Origin: Acd1 sp049973945 | Lineage (GTDB): Archaea > Thermoproteota > Thermoprotei_A > Sulfolobales > Sulfolobaceae | Assembly: GCA_049973945.1 (NCBI GenBank) | Contig: JBMFJH010000006.1 | Coordinates: 21,876 to 85,875, forward strand | Reading direction: 5' to 3' | DNA length: 64,000 nucleotides | Shown here: positions 17,631-25,323 of the stretch, one piece after another | Position numbering within the stretch: position 1 is the first letter of the stretch | How the letters are laid out: each line of letters starts with the position of its first letter | The notes under the pieces: model-generated | What the model was told of the DNA's origin: nothing | The model's input: only the letters and a program-made list of their open reading frames with translations | The model's database searches: none | Program-made: the position numbers and the translations under genes

Positions 17631-18293
17631 TTAGGTCACGAGCATCGTGTCCGTAACCACTTTCGCTTTCCCGTAGTTCACCAAGAGGCCCTTAACTCCG
17701 TCACAGGCCTCCTTCACAAGGGACTCGGGTACGCCGGGCACACCGGCGCACACGACCAGTACGTCCTTTGTGTTGTCGTCAACGCTCGTGAGCAGGGAGT
17801 CCCTGTGGGGGTAGATGTGCATGACGGCGCTACCGCTCATCATCACGGGTATCCCGGGCGGTAAACGCTCCGCCCTCTTCTTACCTATGCCCAGGAATTC
17901 CTCCCCTCCCCTAGTAAGGGTAATGATCGGCTCCTCGACGAACTTCTTCCTGTCGTAGATGCCTATGGGAACTAGCGTCTTCGCGCTGACCAAGTTTCCC
18001 ACGTCGACAATGAAGTTTATCCTCGGAAGCTTACCGTCCTTGATCAACCTTCGTCTCAACGCCTCGCCCGCAGGCCTGGTCTTGGTGGGGTCAACGCCGA
18101 GCCTCCAGTAGAAGTCCCTGTAGGCCCTGACTATCGGGTCGTCCTTCAGCCCTTCCAGGTCTCCCTTCGAGTACTTTTCCTCGAACTTCTTCACTTCCTC
18201 CTCGAAGGCGGGATAACCGTTGGTTACGTCAGAAAGCTCGTTGAACGCCACGAAAATGCCCATCTCCCTTGCCTTTGGGTCGAGCTTAACCAC
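17631..18293 (-). CDS. B3/B4-domain protein (stand-alone tRNA-editing-like)
   Basis: 220 residues. YRDFYWRLGVDPTKTRPAGEALRRR and NFIVDVGNLVSAKTLVPIGIYD (quoted in parts) are the two signature stretches of the B3/4 domain of phenylalanyl-tRNA synthetase beta chains, which edits mischarged Tyr-tRNA(Phe). Stand-alone copies occur in many prokaryotes; a trans-editing role is plausible but unproven. It starts with GTG 18293, 33 bp after the NifX-like gene on the same strand, so the two probably share a transcript. The 240 bp after it (17391-17630) show no clear gene. Confidence 0.82.
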   Translation of the reverse strand: MVKLDPKAREMGIFVAFNELSDVTNGYPAFEEEVKKFEEKYSKGDLEGLKDDPIVRAYRDFYWRLGVDPTKTRPAGEALRRRLIKDGKLPRINFIVDVGNLVSAKTLVPIGIYDRKKFVEEPIITLTRGGEEFLGIGKKRAERLPPGIPVMMSGSAVMHIYPHRDSLLTSVDDNTKDVLVVCAGVPGVPESLVKEACDGVKGLLVNYGKAKVVTDTMLVT

Positions 18294-18326
18294 GAGCGAA
18301 GGTAAGTTGAGAGGAGAAAAAAACGA

Positions 18327-18692
18327 TCAGTGGTGGTGATGGTGGTGGTGCTCTCCGTGAGTGGGGCCTGTGGCCTCCTGGAGCTTCCCTTCGGCCAGAA
18401 GCTTCAGCGCCTCTTCCGCCGGCATAGGGTCGACCACGTAAATCGAAGCGCCCGCCTCCTTCAGTAACCTGAACCCTGGAGGGCCTATCTCGGCGACTAT
18501 GAAGGCCTTGGCTCCCTTCTCAAGACCGCTCTTAAGCATCCAAACTCCTCTGGCCATTTCCTTCGTCAAGGCGGGGTTAGGGTACTCCTCGACGAGCTTG
18601 ATTTCAGTCCCGTTCAACTCGTATATCCTGACCTTCTCGGCCTCGCCAGGGCCGTCTACGTACCCGTTCGTGACCGGTACAGCTACCCTCAT
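18327..18692 (-). CDS. NifX/NifB-type dinitrogenase iron-molybdenum cofactor domain protein with His7 tail
   Basis: 121 residues. The N-terminus MRVAVPVTNGYVDGPGEAEK and the segment IVAEIGPPGFRLLKEAG-SIYVVD fit the small NifX/NafY-like fold that binds metal-sulfur clusters. No nitrogen-fixation genes are nearby, and Sulfolobales do not fix nitrogen, so a general Fe-S or metal carrier role is more likely. The protein ends GPTHGE followed by seven histidines, encoded by seven consecutive CAC/CAT codons before the stop. This natural poly-His tail could bind Ni, Zn, Cu or Co. Confidence 0.85.
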   Translation of the reverse strand: MRVAVPVTNGYVDGPGEAEKVRIYELNGTEIKLVEEYPNPALTKEMARGVWMLKSGLEKGAKAFIVAEIGPPGFRLLKEAGASIYVVDPMPAEEALKLLAEGKLQEATGPTHGEHHHHHHH

Positions 18693-18778
18693 CGAAATTT
18701 AGGGTTTCCTTAAATCCCTAATAACACTGCGTTTAAACGACTCATTTGGATGAATTTCGCTAATCCAGATGGACAACT

Positions 18779-18789
18779 GTTAATTATTT
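18779..18789 (+). promoter_or_regulatory. TATA-like element before the small membrane gene pair
   Basis: TTAATTATTTA lies about 36 bp upstream of ATG 18822. It is the only clear A/T tract in the 129-bp divergent gap with the NifX-like gene that fits plus-strand initiation. Confidence 0.4.
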
Positions 18790-18821
18790 AACCCTCGAAA
18801 TTCTTAGTCCACAGTCAGCCG

Positions 18822-19025
18822 ATGCAATCGTTGAGCAAAGAACAAAGGGTCGCCTACGCGGTTCTCGTAGCTCTAGCTTCGGCTTACGTTGCGCACTACT
18901 TCCCGCAATACGGGCTCGGCGTCCTTTTGATATCGCTAGGAGTTTACACGCTATTGGGCGTCAAGTACTTCGAGTACGCACCGCTCGCCCTGGCCCTTGC
19001 CTTTTACGGCTACTCTCAGACTTGA
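18822..19025 (+). CDS. Small two-helix membrane protein, unknown
   Basis: 67 residues with two hydrophobic stretches, about 12-28 and 31-62 (the second perhaps two helices). The N-terminus MQSLSKEQR is cytoplasmic-like. I do not recognise a family. Its stop overlaps the next start (TTGA), so it is translated together with the following 70-residue membrane protein. The two genes sit divergently from the NifX-like gene and converge on herA. Confidence 0.6.
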   Translation: MQSLSKEQRVAYAVLVALASAYVAHYFPQYGLGVLLISLGVYTLLGVKYFEYAPLALALAFYGYSQT

Positions 19026-19234
19026 CTTACTCTAACCTCTCGTTAACCCTACCTCCAGGAACTTACGTGTTCCACGTAGCCTTCAAGTACTCTTACCTCG
19101 AAACTTACGTGTTCTTACTTACACTGATCTCATACGTCCTTGCTGTCTTTCAGAGTAAGGTTTACGAGTTAGGGAGGAAGGCCTACCTTAAGCTGTCGAG
19201 TTTGATGAACGAATCGTTTCGAGGAACTCCCTAA
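19022..19234 (+). CDS. Small one-helix membrane protein, unknown
   Basis: 70 residues from TTG 19022, four bases inside the preceding gene. An N-terminal Thr/Leu/Pro segment is followed by one hydrophobic helix (about 28-45) and a basic, amphipathic C-terminal tail. The last 47 bases overlap the 3' end of herA on the other strand. No family recognised. Coupling to the previous gene is the main support that it is real. Confidence 0.5.
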   Translation: MTYSNLSLTLPPGTYVFHVAFKYSYLETYVFLLTLISYVLAVFQSKVYELGRKAYLKLSSLMNESFRGTP

Positions 19235-20960
19235 GGTAGTCGTTGTTGTTGTCGGCCTTGAAGAACACAGGGATGTCCTCTGGCAACGCGGACTTGAAGG
19301 TCATCAGCAACCACTGCCCGCTCTCCAGGTCTAGGGTTCTGTCGAGGAGAGAGTCGCTCACCCCGAAGGTCTCGGCGATCAACTGCCTGTCGTAAGGCCT
19401 CGGCAGGGTGCTCAGGAAGTACGTGTGGATCTGTTGCAACACGTTGGTGTTCAGGTAAGCCAGCCTCTGCGTGCTGATGAGGCCGTGCAGGAAGTACTTC
19501 CTCCCGTGCCTCAGTAGCCTCTCGACTGCAGAGGAAGAGGCCTCGCTATAGTCCTTCTGCCTAGCGTCGAACGGGATGAACTCCTGGGCCTCGTCCAAAA
19601 CGAACAGGACTTGAGGCCTGCTGGAGTACATCTTCTTCCTCCTCATGAAGACGTTGTTAATCAGGCTCGCCGCGACCAGCCTGGCCTCCTCCAAGTTCGG
19701 GACTTCAACGACGAATAGCCTTGGGGCACTCTCGTCCGGATCCAAAACCTCGACGGCTAAGGAGTCTACGTCGTAGTCCTCCCTTATGATGTCGGAGCTG
19801 CCGATGTAGGACTTAAGCGAGGATATGAAGGAGAATATGGTTGCCGTCTCCCTCAGTCCTGCTTCCCTCGCCTTGAGTTCAACCTCGTTCAGGACTTCCT
19901 TGAACGAGTCGTCGACCACGTCGTCCTTGTCGAGCTTCCTGTCCCTCATGAAGGAGTCAATCCTTTGGATCATCAGCTGGAGCAGCGGCTTCTGCGAAGA
20001 TGAAGTGTACTTGTCCTCGATCATCTGCCTCGCCATCGAGATCACGTCGCCGTATGTCAGGTAACTTATCCCCTGTGGCGGGACGTAGAGCTTCCTTATT
20101 TTGCCCTGCTTGAAGACCTCGGAGAAGGCCTTCTTTATCTCCTCCCTGTAGTCCATCAACTCCTCAGGTATCACGTGAGTCCTCAGGAGCCTCCTCCCCG
20201 CGTCGGCCTCGTTCTGAGGGAGCTTGTCCGTGGTCGCTAGTCTAGAATTGACTTTGTACAGTAGGTCGAGTAGTAGGACGGCGTACTCCATCGAGACGTC
20301 AATAACAACGACCTTCAGGTCAGGCAACGCCTCCAAGGCCTTCCTGATGAGGGTGGCCGTGAGGTTGGACTTACCCGAGCCGGTGTAGGCGAAAACGCCG
20401 ATGTGGTACTTAATCGCCTTCGCTAAGTTCAGCCTCAGCTCCACCCTTTCGTTGATCACCTCTCCAACCCTTACACCGTTCGGGTGGCTGACGAACTTGC
20501 TGTAAGCTTTTGGAGTGAAGAGGTAGACCTTTGATGCCGGTAAAGGAGGGTAGTATCCTTTGACGAACCTGACATCGTTGTTCGCCGCTTCCATGACGTA
20601 GCCCACATGTGACGCGTAAACTTCCAGCCAGGTCTCGTCGAGCTCCCCCTCCTTTATCGACCTCTCCACGTTCTCTAGCACTCCCTTCCTCAGCTCCCTC
20701 GGTATCGAGCCGTCCAGGTTGACGAGGCCGAAGTGCATCGGCACGAAGTCAATTACTTCCGTAACGAGGTAGGTGTTGGGCCTCGTGGTCTCTATAGCCA
20801 TGAGCTTGCCGACGTTGAGCTCGTTGGCCAGCTCGAAGGGGGACTCTATCACGAAAGTCCTGAAGCTCACGCTACCCCTTCCGTCCGCGGTGGCCCTGGT
20901 CACTACCCTTAGCTCCCTGAGCCTCGCCTGGGTCTCCTCGAAGAGCTCCCTGTCCAGCAA
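19188..20960 (-). CDS. herA: HerA-family hexameric DNA translocase ATPase
   Basis: 590 residues from TTG 20960. An N-terminal HAS-barrel-like region (1-175) is followed by a RecA-type motor: Walker A AYTGSGKSNLT at about 191-201, Walker B QVLFVLDEAQEF near 447, and a C-terminal RLLRHGRKYFLHGLISTQR with the arginine-finger type segment. HerA pumps DNA and works with NurA nuclease in end resection. It lies 9 nt after a NurA-like gene, but no mre11 or rad50 is adjacent, so this is probably a paralogue of the canonical HerA, which in Sulfolobales sits with mre11-rad50-nurA. Confidence 0.85.
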   Translation of the reverse strand: MLDRELFEETQARLRELRVVTRATADGRGSVSFRTFVIESPFELANELNVGKLMAIETTRPNTYLVTEVIDFVPMHFGLVNLDGSIPRELRKGVLENVERSIKEGELDETWLEVYASHVGYVMEAANNDVRFVKGYYPPLPASKVYLFTPKAYSKFVSHPNGVRVGEVINERVELRLNLAKAIKYHIGVFAYTGSGKSNLTATLIRKALEALPDLKVVVIDVSMEYAVLLLDLLYKVNSRLATTDKLPQNEADAGRRLLRTHVIPEELMDYREEIKKAFSEVFKQGKIRKLYVPPQGISYLTYGDVISMARQMIEDKYTSSSQKPLLQLMIQRIDSFMRDRKLDKDDVVDDSFKEVLNEVELKAREAGLRETATIFSFISSLKSYIGSSDIIREDYDVDSLAVEVLDPDESAPRLFVVEVPNLEEARLVAASLINNVFMRRKKMYSSRPQVLFVLDEAQEFIPFDARQKDYSEASSSAVERLLRHGRKYFLHGLISTQRLAYLNTNVLQQIHTYFLSTLPRPYDRQLIAETFGVSDSLLDRTLDLESGQWLLMTFKSALPEDIPVFFKADNNNDYLREFLETIRSSNSTA

Positions 20961-20969
20961 CCCTTCTTA

Positions 20970-21671
20970 CTAGCTCAGGTTCTTCCCTAATAACCTCCTC
21001 CTCTCCACGTTGCTCCTCATCGCTCTATAGCTCGTTGAGTGCGTCGCCCTGTAGTGGAATAGGGGGAGGAGCTTGCTCCTCTCGAATTTCACCGCTTTGT
21101 CGATTAAATAGAGTGGATAGACGTAGCCTAAGGCCTCTGGGATCGCGTGGAATGACGTGGAGAAGAGGAGCTTTACTATTTCGTCCCAAGTCGCGTCGGA
21201 ATTAGTTTGTACCAGGAAGGGCCCAGTCCCCTTGTAGAACTGGAAGACCGCCGACCTCATGTCGCTGTCCAACGGTATCAAGTACGGTGGCTCCGAGTAG
21301 TTCACGAACTCCTCCTTCCCCTCGAAGTCCTTCGAGACCGCTACAACGGGCCTGTTGATCCCCTTCTTGAACTCGAGGGAGCCGTCGATGAGAACCGCCT
21401 CTTCCTTGCGGGACTCGGCTACTGAAACCTCTAGCTCCTCCATGTACGTAGAGGGGTCGCAGGAGTAGCACTCTTCAGTGCGGAAGTAGAAGTCCTCGAT
21501 TCGAGTTCTGAAGCCCTCCTGATAGCCCTTCAGCACGCCGATTATGATCAAGGGCCTGACCCCGGGCACGTCTATGAACGTCCCGTCTATAGCCGAGAAC
21601 TCGAACTTCACCCCTTTAATATCGTCAGGAGAAGGTCTATACAGAGTGCCGAGGACGCCCCTGTATCTCAT
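20970..21671 (-). CDS. nurA: NurA-like nuclease paired with HerA
   Basis: About 233 residues (ATG 21671; GTG 21674 is the alternative). NurA is an RNase H-fold 5'-3' nuclease. The first metal-binding Asp is in FSAIDGTF near residue 28, the second in AVLIDGSLEF near 96, and the C-terminal region PEALGYVYPLYLIDKAVKF matches the family's last motif. At 233 residues it is shorter than typical NurA proteins (about 330), so middle insertions are missing. A CysxxCys (ECYSC) occurs at about residue 68-72. It precedes herA by 9 nt, so both proteins should be made together. The start lies about 13 bp from a divergent regulator gene. Confidence 0.75.
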   Translation of the reverse strand: MRYRGVLGTLYRPSPDDIKGVKFEFSAIDGTFIDVPGVRPLIIIGVLKGYQEGFRTRIEDFYFRTEECYSCDPSTYMEELEVSVAESRKEEAVLIDGSLEFKKGINRPVVAVSKDFEGKEEFVNYSEPPYLIPLDSDMRSAVFQFYKGTGPFLVQTNSDATWDEIVKLLFSTSFHAIPEALGYVYPLYLIDKAVKFERSKLLPLFHYRATHSTSYRAMRSNVERRRLLGKNLS

Positions 21672-21684
21672 CACGGACTACCTA

Positions 21685-22560
21685 TTGCCTCAAATTAGGA
21701 TCCTCGTCGCTAAAAGGCTTAGAGAGGAGGGTTACAGCCAGCTGAAAATAGCCCAGCTCCTGGGCGTCACACAGCCTGCGGTTAAGGGTTACCTCGCGAC
21801 AAACGAAGTGGAAGCCTACAGGAAGCTCGAGGACATGGGGATACCAAAGGAGAAGGCCGACAGCTACGTCGCTGAGATCGCCAGGGTACTCAAGGTCTCA
21901 GACGTTCCTTCCGCCATGAGGTACGTCACGAACTGGTCCCTGAGGGTTCTCTCTAGCTTAGAGCTGTGCCAGTTCCACAGGACTTTAGACCCCGAGGTTC
22001 CCAAGGACTGCGACGTCTGCAAGGCCCTCTACGTGAAGGACGAGTTCGAGGAGCTTAAGGAGGCCGCCCTCCTCCTATCCAACGAGGCGGTGACGCCCCT
22101 CATCCCCCAAGTGCTGAGCAACCTGGCTTACGCTAAGGAGGACGCTATCGACATTAACGACGTGGCCGCCTTCGAGGGGAGGATAACGAAAGTCAGGGGC
22201 GTACCGACGCCAGCTTCTTCGCCCGCTTGGGGAGCCAGCGTTCACCTCGCGAAAGTCCTACTGAGAGTCAGGCAGAGGGACAGGAAGGTGAGGGCTGTCA
22301 TGAACCTGAAATACGATGAAAACGTCGAGAGGACTGTGAGACAATTGGGAATGAGGTTCGCCGTGGCGGGCCCTCAGGACTGGGCTAACGACGACGAGAT
22401 CGCGGACAACGTGTTCGCGGTTTACTCTCCTGGAACCGACGTGGTTTTCCACTTGGGAGGAAAGGGGTTAGAGCCGATAACCTACGTTTTCGGCCAAGAC
22501 CCGAAGGACGTAGCGAGGAAAGTTCTTGAAATAGCTAGGGCTTATAGGGAAATAACCTGA
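21685..22560 (+). CDS. HTH-ThiN transcriptional regulator (ThiR-like)
   Basis: About 291 residues from TTG 21685. An N-terminal helix-turn-helix (EEGYSQLKIAQLLGVTQPAV) precedes a linker with CDVCKALY, and a C-terminal ThiN domain (RGVPTPASSPAWGASVHLAKV, then MNLKYDENV and FAVAGPQDWANDDEI). ThiN makes thiamine phosphate in other fusions; HTH-ThiN fusions in archaea are known thiamine-responsive regulators. No thiamine gene is nearby. No ATG fits, and an upstream start would overlap nurA head-to-head; homologues start near the LPQIRILVAKRL segment, so TTG is preferred but unsure. Confidence 0.75.
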   Translation: MPQIRILVAKRLREEGYSQLKIAQLLGVTQPAVKGYLATNEVEAYRKLEDMGIPKEKADSYVAEIARVLKVSDVPSAMRYVTNWSLRVLSSLELCQFHRTLDPEVPKDCDVCKALYVKDEFEELKEAALLLSNEAVTPLIPQVLSNLAYAKEDAIDINDVAAFEGRITKVRGVPTPASSPAWGASVHLAKVLLRVRQRDRKVRAVMNLKYDENVERTVRQLGMRFAVAGPQDWANDDEIADNVFAVYSPGTDVVFHLGGKGLEPITYVFGQDPKDVARKVLEIARAYREIT

Positions 22561-22573
22561 AGTGGACAGCCAA

Positions 22574-22584
22574 GGGTAATACCC
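22574..22584. promoter_or_regulatory. 11-bp palindrome GGGTAATACCC
   Basis: A perfect odd palindrome (GGGTA-A-TACCC) in the 74-bp gap upstream of the 55-codon gene at 22635. The same GTAATAC core occurs in four other intergenic places in this window (26407, 37143, 38347, 38369). It could be an operator, but no regulator is assigned. Confidence 0.35.
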
Positions 22585-22634
22585 GTTTGACGTTGAAAAC
22601 GCTAATCTAAACACTCCTTCAACTCCTTAATCCG

Positions 22635-22802
22635 ATGTCCTCCATTGACGACGTCCAGGCCCTCCTACAGAAGGTCGAGGAGGCCGTTAAAGGGCTGAAG
22701 GTCAGCACGTCCGATAAGGCCGCATTAGAGAACGTAATCCTCAAGACCATGGAGATTCACGCCGAACTCTACGCGAAGTATATTAGCATTGAGAAGTCCT
22801 AA
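22635..22802 (+). CDS. 55-residue helical protein, unknown
   Basis: A short frame of 55 codons from ATG 22635 to TAA 22800-22802. The product is acidic and strongly helical (MSSIDDVQALLQKVEEAVKG, ending YAKYISIEKS), with heptad-like spacing of Leu, Val and Ile. It has the codon choice of neighbouring genes and overlaps the following gene by 14 nt, which supports translation. No family recognised. It is the first gene of the cluster that contains the two intramembrane proteases. Confidence 0.6.
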   Translation: MSSIDDVQALLQKVEEAVKGLKVSTSDKAALENVILKTMEIHAELYAKYISIEKS

Positions 22803-23376
22803 TTACTGGGCCTTGTACGAGCTGTTTTTTAACTCCGTTTCAGCACCAGGCGTTAAGGTTCTGACCGACTCAGGCAACCTGGTTACCATATCCGAGACTC
22901 TAGCGAGGGAACTGCGGGCTAGGAATTCCAACTTGAAGGCCTTCGCGAACTTCGTTGAGTCTTACGTCAATGAGGGAGAACCTCCTTTCTATTGGGCTGT
23001 CGGGATAACTAAGGAAGACGAGTGCGTGAAGGGCCTTATGTTCTTAGCAGACCTCAGCGCTAACCTCGCTATGTTTCAAGTCTTCTTCATCCTCATGAAC
23101 GGACTCGAGTTGGCTTTCGTCCCCGAGGCGAGCACTGAGGCGGCCGAGTTCATAGTAAGGAACTTGAAGTCGTGCGCGTCTATCGAAATGTTGTACTCAT
23201 ACAAGTTCTTCCCTCTTGAGATAGTGTCGACCGCTTCTAAGCTCGAGCCTGGTCACGTTATGTTAGAGAGGTCGGGTCGTCTCGTCTACGAGGGGGTTAG
23301 GGTTCGCGTCGAGTGGCCCTTCGAGTCCCGCGAACTGAGGCTAGTGGTTAAACCTAATTGCGGAGCACCGAGCTAA
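22789..23376 (+). CDS. Unknown 195-residue protein
   Basis: TTG 22789 overlaps the end of the 55-codon gene and gives MRSPNYWALYELFFNS. The protein is soluble-looking, mixed alpha/beta, with a hydrophobic central stretch (SANLAMFQVFFILMNGLELA) and two to three cysteines. I do not recognise a domain. It is 7 bp upstream of the S2P gene on the same strand, so it is probably in the same transcript and could be a partner or substrate of the proteases (inference from order only). Confidence 0.6.
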   Translation: MRSPNYWALYELFFNSVSAPGVKVLTDSGNLVTISETLARELRARNSNLKAFANFVESYVNEGEPPFYWAVGITKEDECVKGLMFLADLSANLAMFQVFFILMNGLELAFVPEASTEAAEFIVRNLKSCASIEMLYSYKFFPLEIVSTASKLEPGHVMLERSGRLVYEGVRVRVEWPFESRELRLVVKPNCGAPS

Positions 23377-23383
23377 GAATGGA

Positions 23384-24022
23384 ATGCCGAAGCCGATCTT
23401 ACAGCTGAACGAAGCCACGAGCTTCGCGCTCGCGATCCTCTCAATTGCGCTATATTTCATAACGGCTGGGGCTCTGAGATCCCTCGATCCCGTTTACTTC
23501 GTTGTTATACCCGTCCTCGCGGCTACTACAGCTATTGTTCCCCACGAGCTGGCTCATAAGTACGCGGGGAGGTCTATGGGCTGCTTCGCTAGGTTCGTCC
23601 TGGACAGCAGAGGGTTTCTGCTTACCTCCCTCATCAACGTCGCTCTGGGGCTACTCAGCCACGTCGGTCTGACCTTCGGAGCGGTCTTCTTCTCTGGGTA
23701 TACCTACGTCTCCTGTCCTTTTGTAGGGTTCAGTGCTTTCAGGAGCCCCAACTACGGGGTCATCAAGGCCGTCGGGCCGATATCCAACATGGTTCTAGCG
23801 ATAGCTTTCGGGCTCGCCTCCGCTAGCGCCGGGTTTAACGCGTTTTTGCTGACTTTCTTCACTCAGGCCGCATACCTCAACGCCTGGGTAGCCTTTTTCA
23901 ACTTGTTGCCTTTCGGTCCCTTAGACGGAAGGGGGGTCTACGAATGGAACGTAGCGGCTTGGGGAGCACTCTTCATCTTTAGCCTTGTCCTGTCGTACCT
24001 TATCCCGTGGTACATCGGCTGA
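23384..24022 (+). CDS. Site-2-protease family membrane metalloprotease (M50)
   Basis: 212 residues with about six membrane helices. HELAH at residues 54-58 is the zinc HExxH motif inside the second helix, and NLLPFGPLDGRGVYEW near 180-195 contains the LDG motif that supplies the third zinc ligand. S2P enzymes cut membrane helices to release signalling domains. No PDZ or CBS domain is attached, so it is a minimal form. It starts at ATG 23384, 7 bp after the unknown gene, and is directly followed, without a gap, by a rhomboid protease gene. Confidence 0.88.
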   Translation: MPKPILQLNEATSFALAILSIALYFITAGALRSLDPVYFVVIPVLAATTAIVPHELAHKYAGRSMGCFARFVLDSRGFLLTSLINVALGLLSHVGLTFGAVFFSGYTYVSCPFVGFSAFRSPNYGVIKAVGPISNMVLAIAFGLASASAGFNAFLLTFFTQAAYLNAWVAFFNLLPFGPLDGRGVYEWNVAAWGALFIFSLVLSYLIPWYIG

Positions 24023-24592
24023 ATGGAGTGCGAAGCCATGAAGTCCACGCTCGTCCTGATGGCGTTAGTCGCGCTCGGCTTCGCTGTTGGCTACCTTATG
24101 CCGACGAATTACCTGTACCTGTTCATCTTGGTGAACGAAGCAGTACTGAAATACGGTCTGTACTATCAGCTCTTCACAGCCGTTCTGATCACGCCGTCCT
24201 TGACGGACTTCCTCTTCAACGAGGCCTCATTAGCCGTGATTTACGGCTTCTTCAGGAGCGAAGGAGGTTGGAAGGAATTGCCCGTCTTCTTCATAAGCGG
24301 AGTACTCGGCAACCTCTTCACGGTCGCCTTCCTCCCCCCTTACACGGCGAGCAGCGGCGCGTCTGGCGGGGTAATAGGGCTCCTCGCTTACTACCTAGCG
24401 AGGGACGCCGTGTTGAGGGGAGGATCCGTGAGGGACTTGTACGTCGCGATCGCGTTCCTGGGCTTCGTCATAACCTTCTCGGCGAGCTTTCCCAACGTCA
24501 ACAACGTCGCTCACATAGGAGGTGCGGTAGCTGGTCTCGCTTTAGGGGTCATGGACTCAATGCTTTATAAGAGGTCAAAGGGGTCAAGCTAA
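24023..24592 (+). CDS. Rhomboid family intramembrane serine protease
   Basis: 189 residues, six helices. The catalytic serine is Ser114 in SSGASGGVIGL and the histidine is His164 in NNVAHIGGAVAGL, giving the serine-histidine dyad expected for rhomboids. ATG 24023 follows the S2P stop immediately; ATG 24038 is an alternative. Rhomboid proteases cut transmembrane segments near the outer face. A neighbouring S2P and rhomboid in one transcript suggests sequential cleavage of a shared substrate, which is inference. Confidence 0.88.
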   Translation: MECEAMKSTLVLMALVALGFAVGYLMPTNYLYLFILVNEAVLKYGLYYQLFTAVLITPSLTDFLFNEASLAVIYGFFRSEGGWKELPVFFISGVLGNLFTVAFLPPYTASSGASGGVIGLLAYYLARDAVLRGGSVRDLYVAIAFLGFVITFSASFPNVNNVAHIGGAVAGLALGVMDSMLYKRSKGSS

Positions 24593-24599
24593 GACTAAC

Positions 24600-24767
24600 G
24601 TGGACTTTATTCACACGATCGAGTTGGTGCTCATAATCCTAGGCATTGTAATGTTGCCTTACGGTCTCTACGAAATCTGGAAAGGAGACGGATCCGTGAA
24701 GGTCAAGTTGATCTTAATCGCCGTCTCGTTAGGCCTATTTATAGCGGAGTTCTTTTTGACGATGTGA
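24600..24767 (+). CDS. 55-residue two-helix membrane protein, unknown
   Basis: GTG 24600 to TGA 24765-24767, 55 codons. Two hydrophobic helices (about 9-24 and 35-53) flank a short charged loop YEIWKGDGSVKVK. Its end overlaps the GTG start of the kinase gene (GTGA), a common coupling signal. It sits 7 bp after the rhomboid gene. No family recognised; a small subunit or substrate of the neighbouring proteases is one possibility. Confidence 0.6.
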   Translation: MDFIHTIELVLIILGIVMLPYGLYEIWKGDGSVKVKLILIAVSLGLFIAEFFLTM

Positions 24768-25306
24768 TTATCGTAGTGACTGGGACTCCAGGCACAGGGA
24801 AGTCAACGGTTGCCAAGGCGTTATCAAACAGGTATAAACTCCGTTACGTTAACGTGTCCGAGTTCGCCATTAGCAACAAGCTCTACACGGAGTACGACGA
24901 GGAGACGAGGAGTTACGTGATAGACGAGGAGAAGCTCTCCGAGGAACTTGCGAGGTTCATAGGGAAAGAGGGTGCGGTCGTCGAGACTATTTACCCTTCC
25001 CTCCTGACGTCGGCGGACAGAGTCCTGGTGTTGAGGCGCAACCCCAAGGAGTTGTGGGAGGAATTAGAGAAGAGGGGATGGCCGATAAAAAAGGTCGCCG
25101 AAAACGTGGAAGCGGAACTCCTAGGGGTCGTGAGCCAGGAGGCCAGGGAGAGTTTCGACGACGTCTGCGAGATCAACGTTACTGGCAAGAGCGTCGATCA
25201 GGTCATAGAGCTCTTCGAAACCAGGAAATGTGAAAGTATAGATTGGATGAACGAACCCGGGATAGAGGACGTCCTGGGGCGGATATATAGAGCCTTAAAT
25301 AGTTAG
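24764..25306 (+). CDS. AK6/Fap7-type adenylate kinase-like NTPase
   Basis: 180 residues. The P-loop GTPGTGKSTVAK is at residues 7-18. VVETIYPSLLTSADRVLVLRRNP, in two parts, and the C-terminal ESFDDVCEINVTGKSVDQVI follow the compact AK6/Fap7 pattern with a short lid. Archaeal members act in late 30S ribosomal subunit maturation with uS11 and have adenylate kinase activity. GTG 24764 overlaps the preceding small membrane gene; mrp follows 17 bp later. Confidence 0.82.
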   Translation: MIIVVTGTPGTGKSTVAKALSNRYKLRYVNVSEFAISNKLYTEYDEETRSYVIDEEKLSEELARFIGKEGAVVETIYPSLLTSADRVLVLRRNPKELWEELEKRGWPIKKVAENVEAELLGVVSQEARESFDDVCEINVTGKSVDQVIELFETRKCESIDWMNEPGIEDVLGRIYRALNS

Positions 25307-25323
25307 CCTTTGGAGTTAATCCC

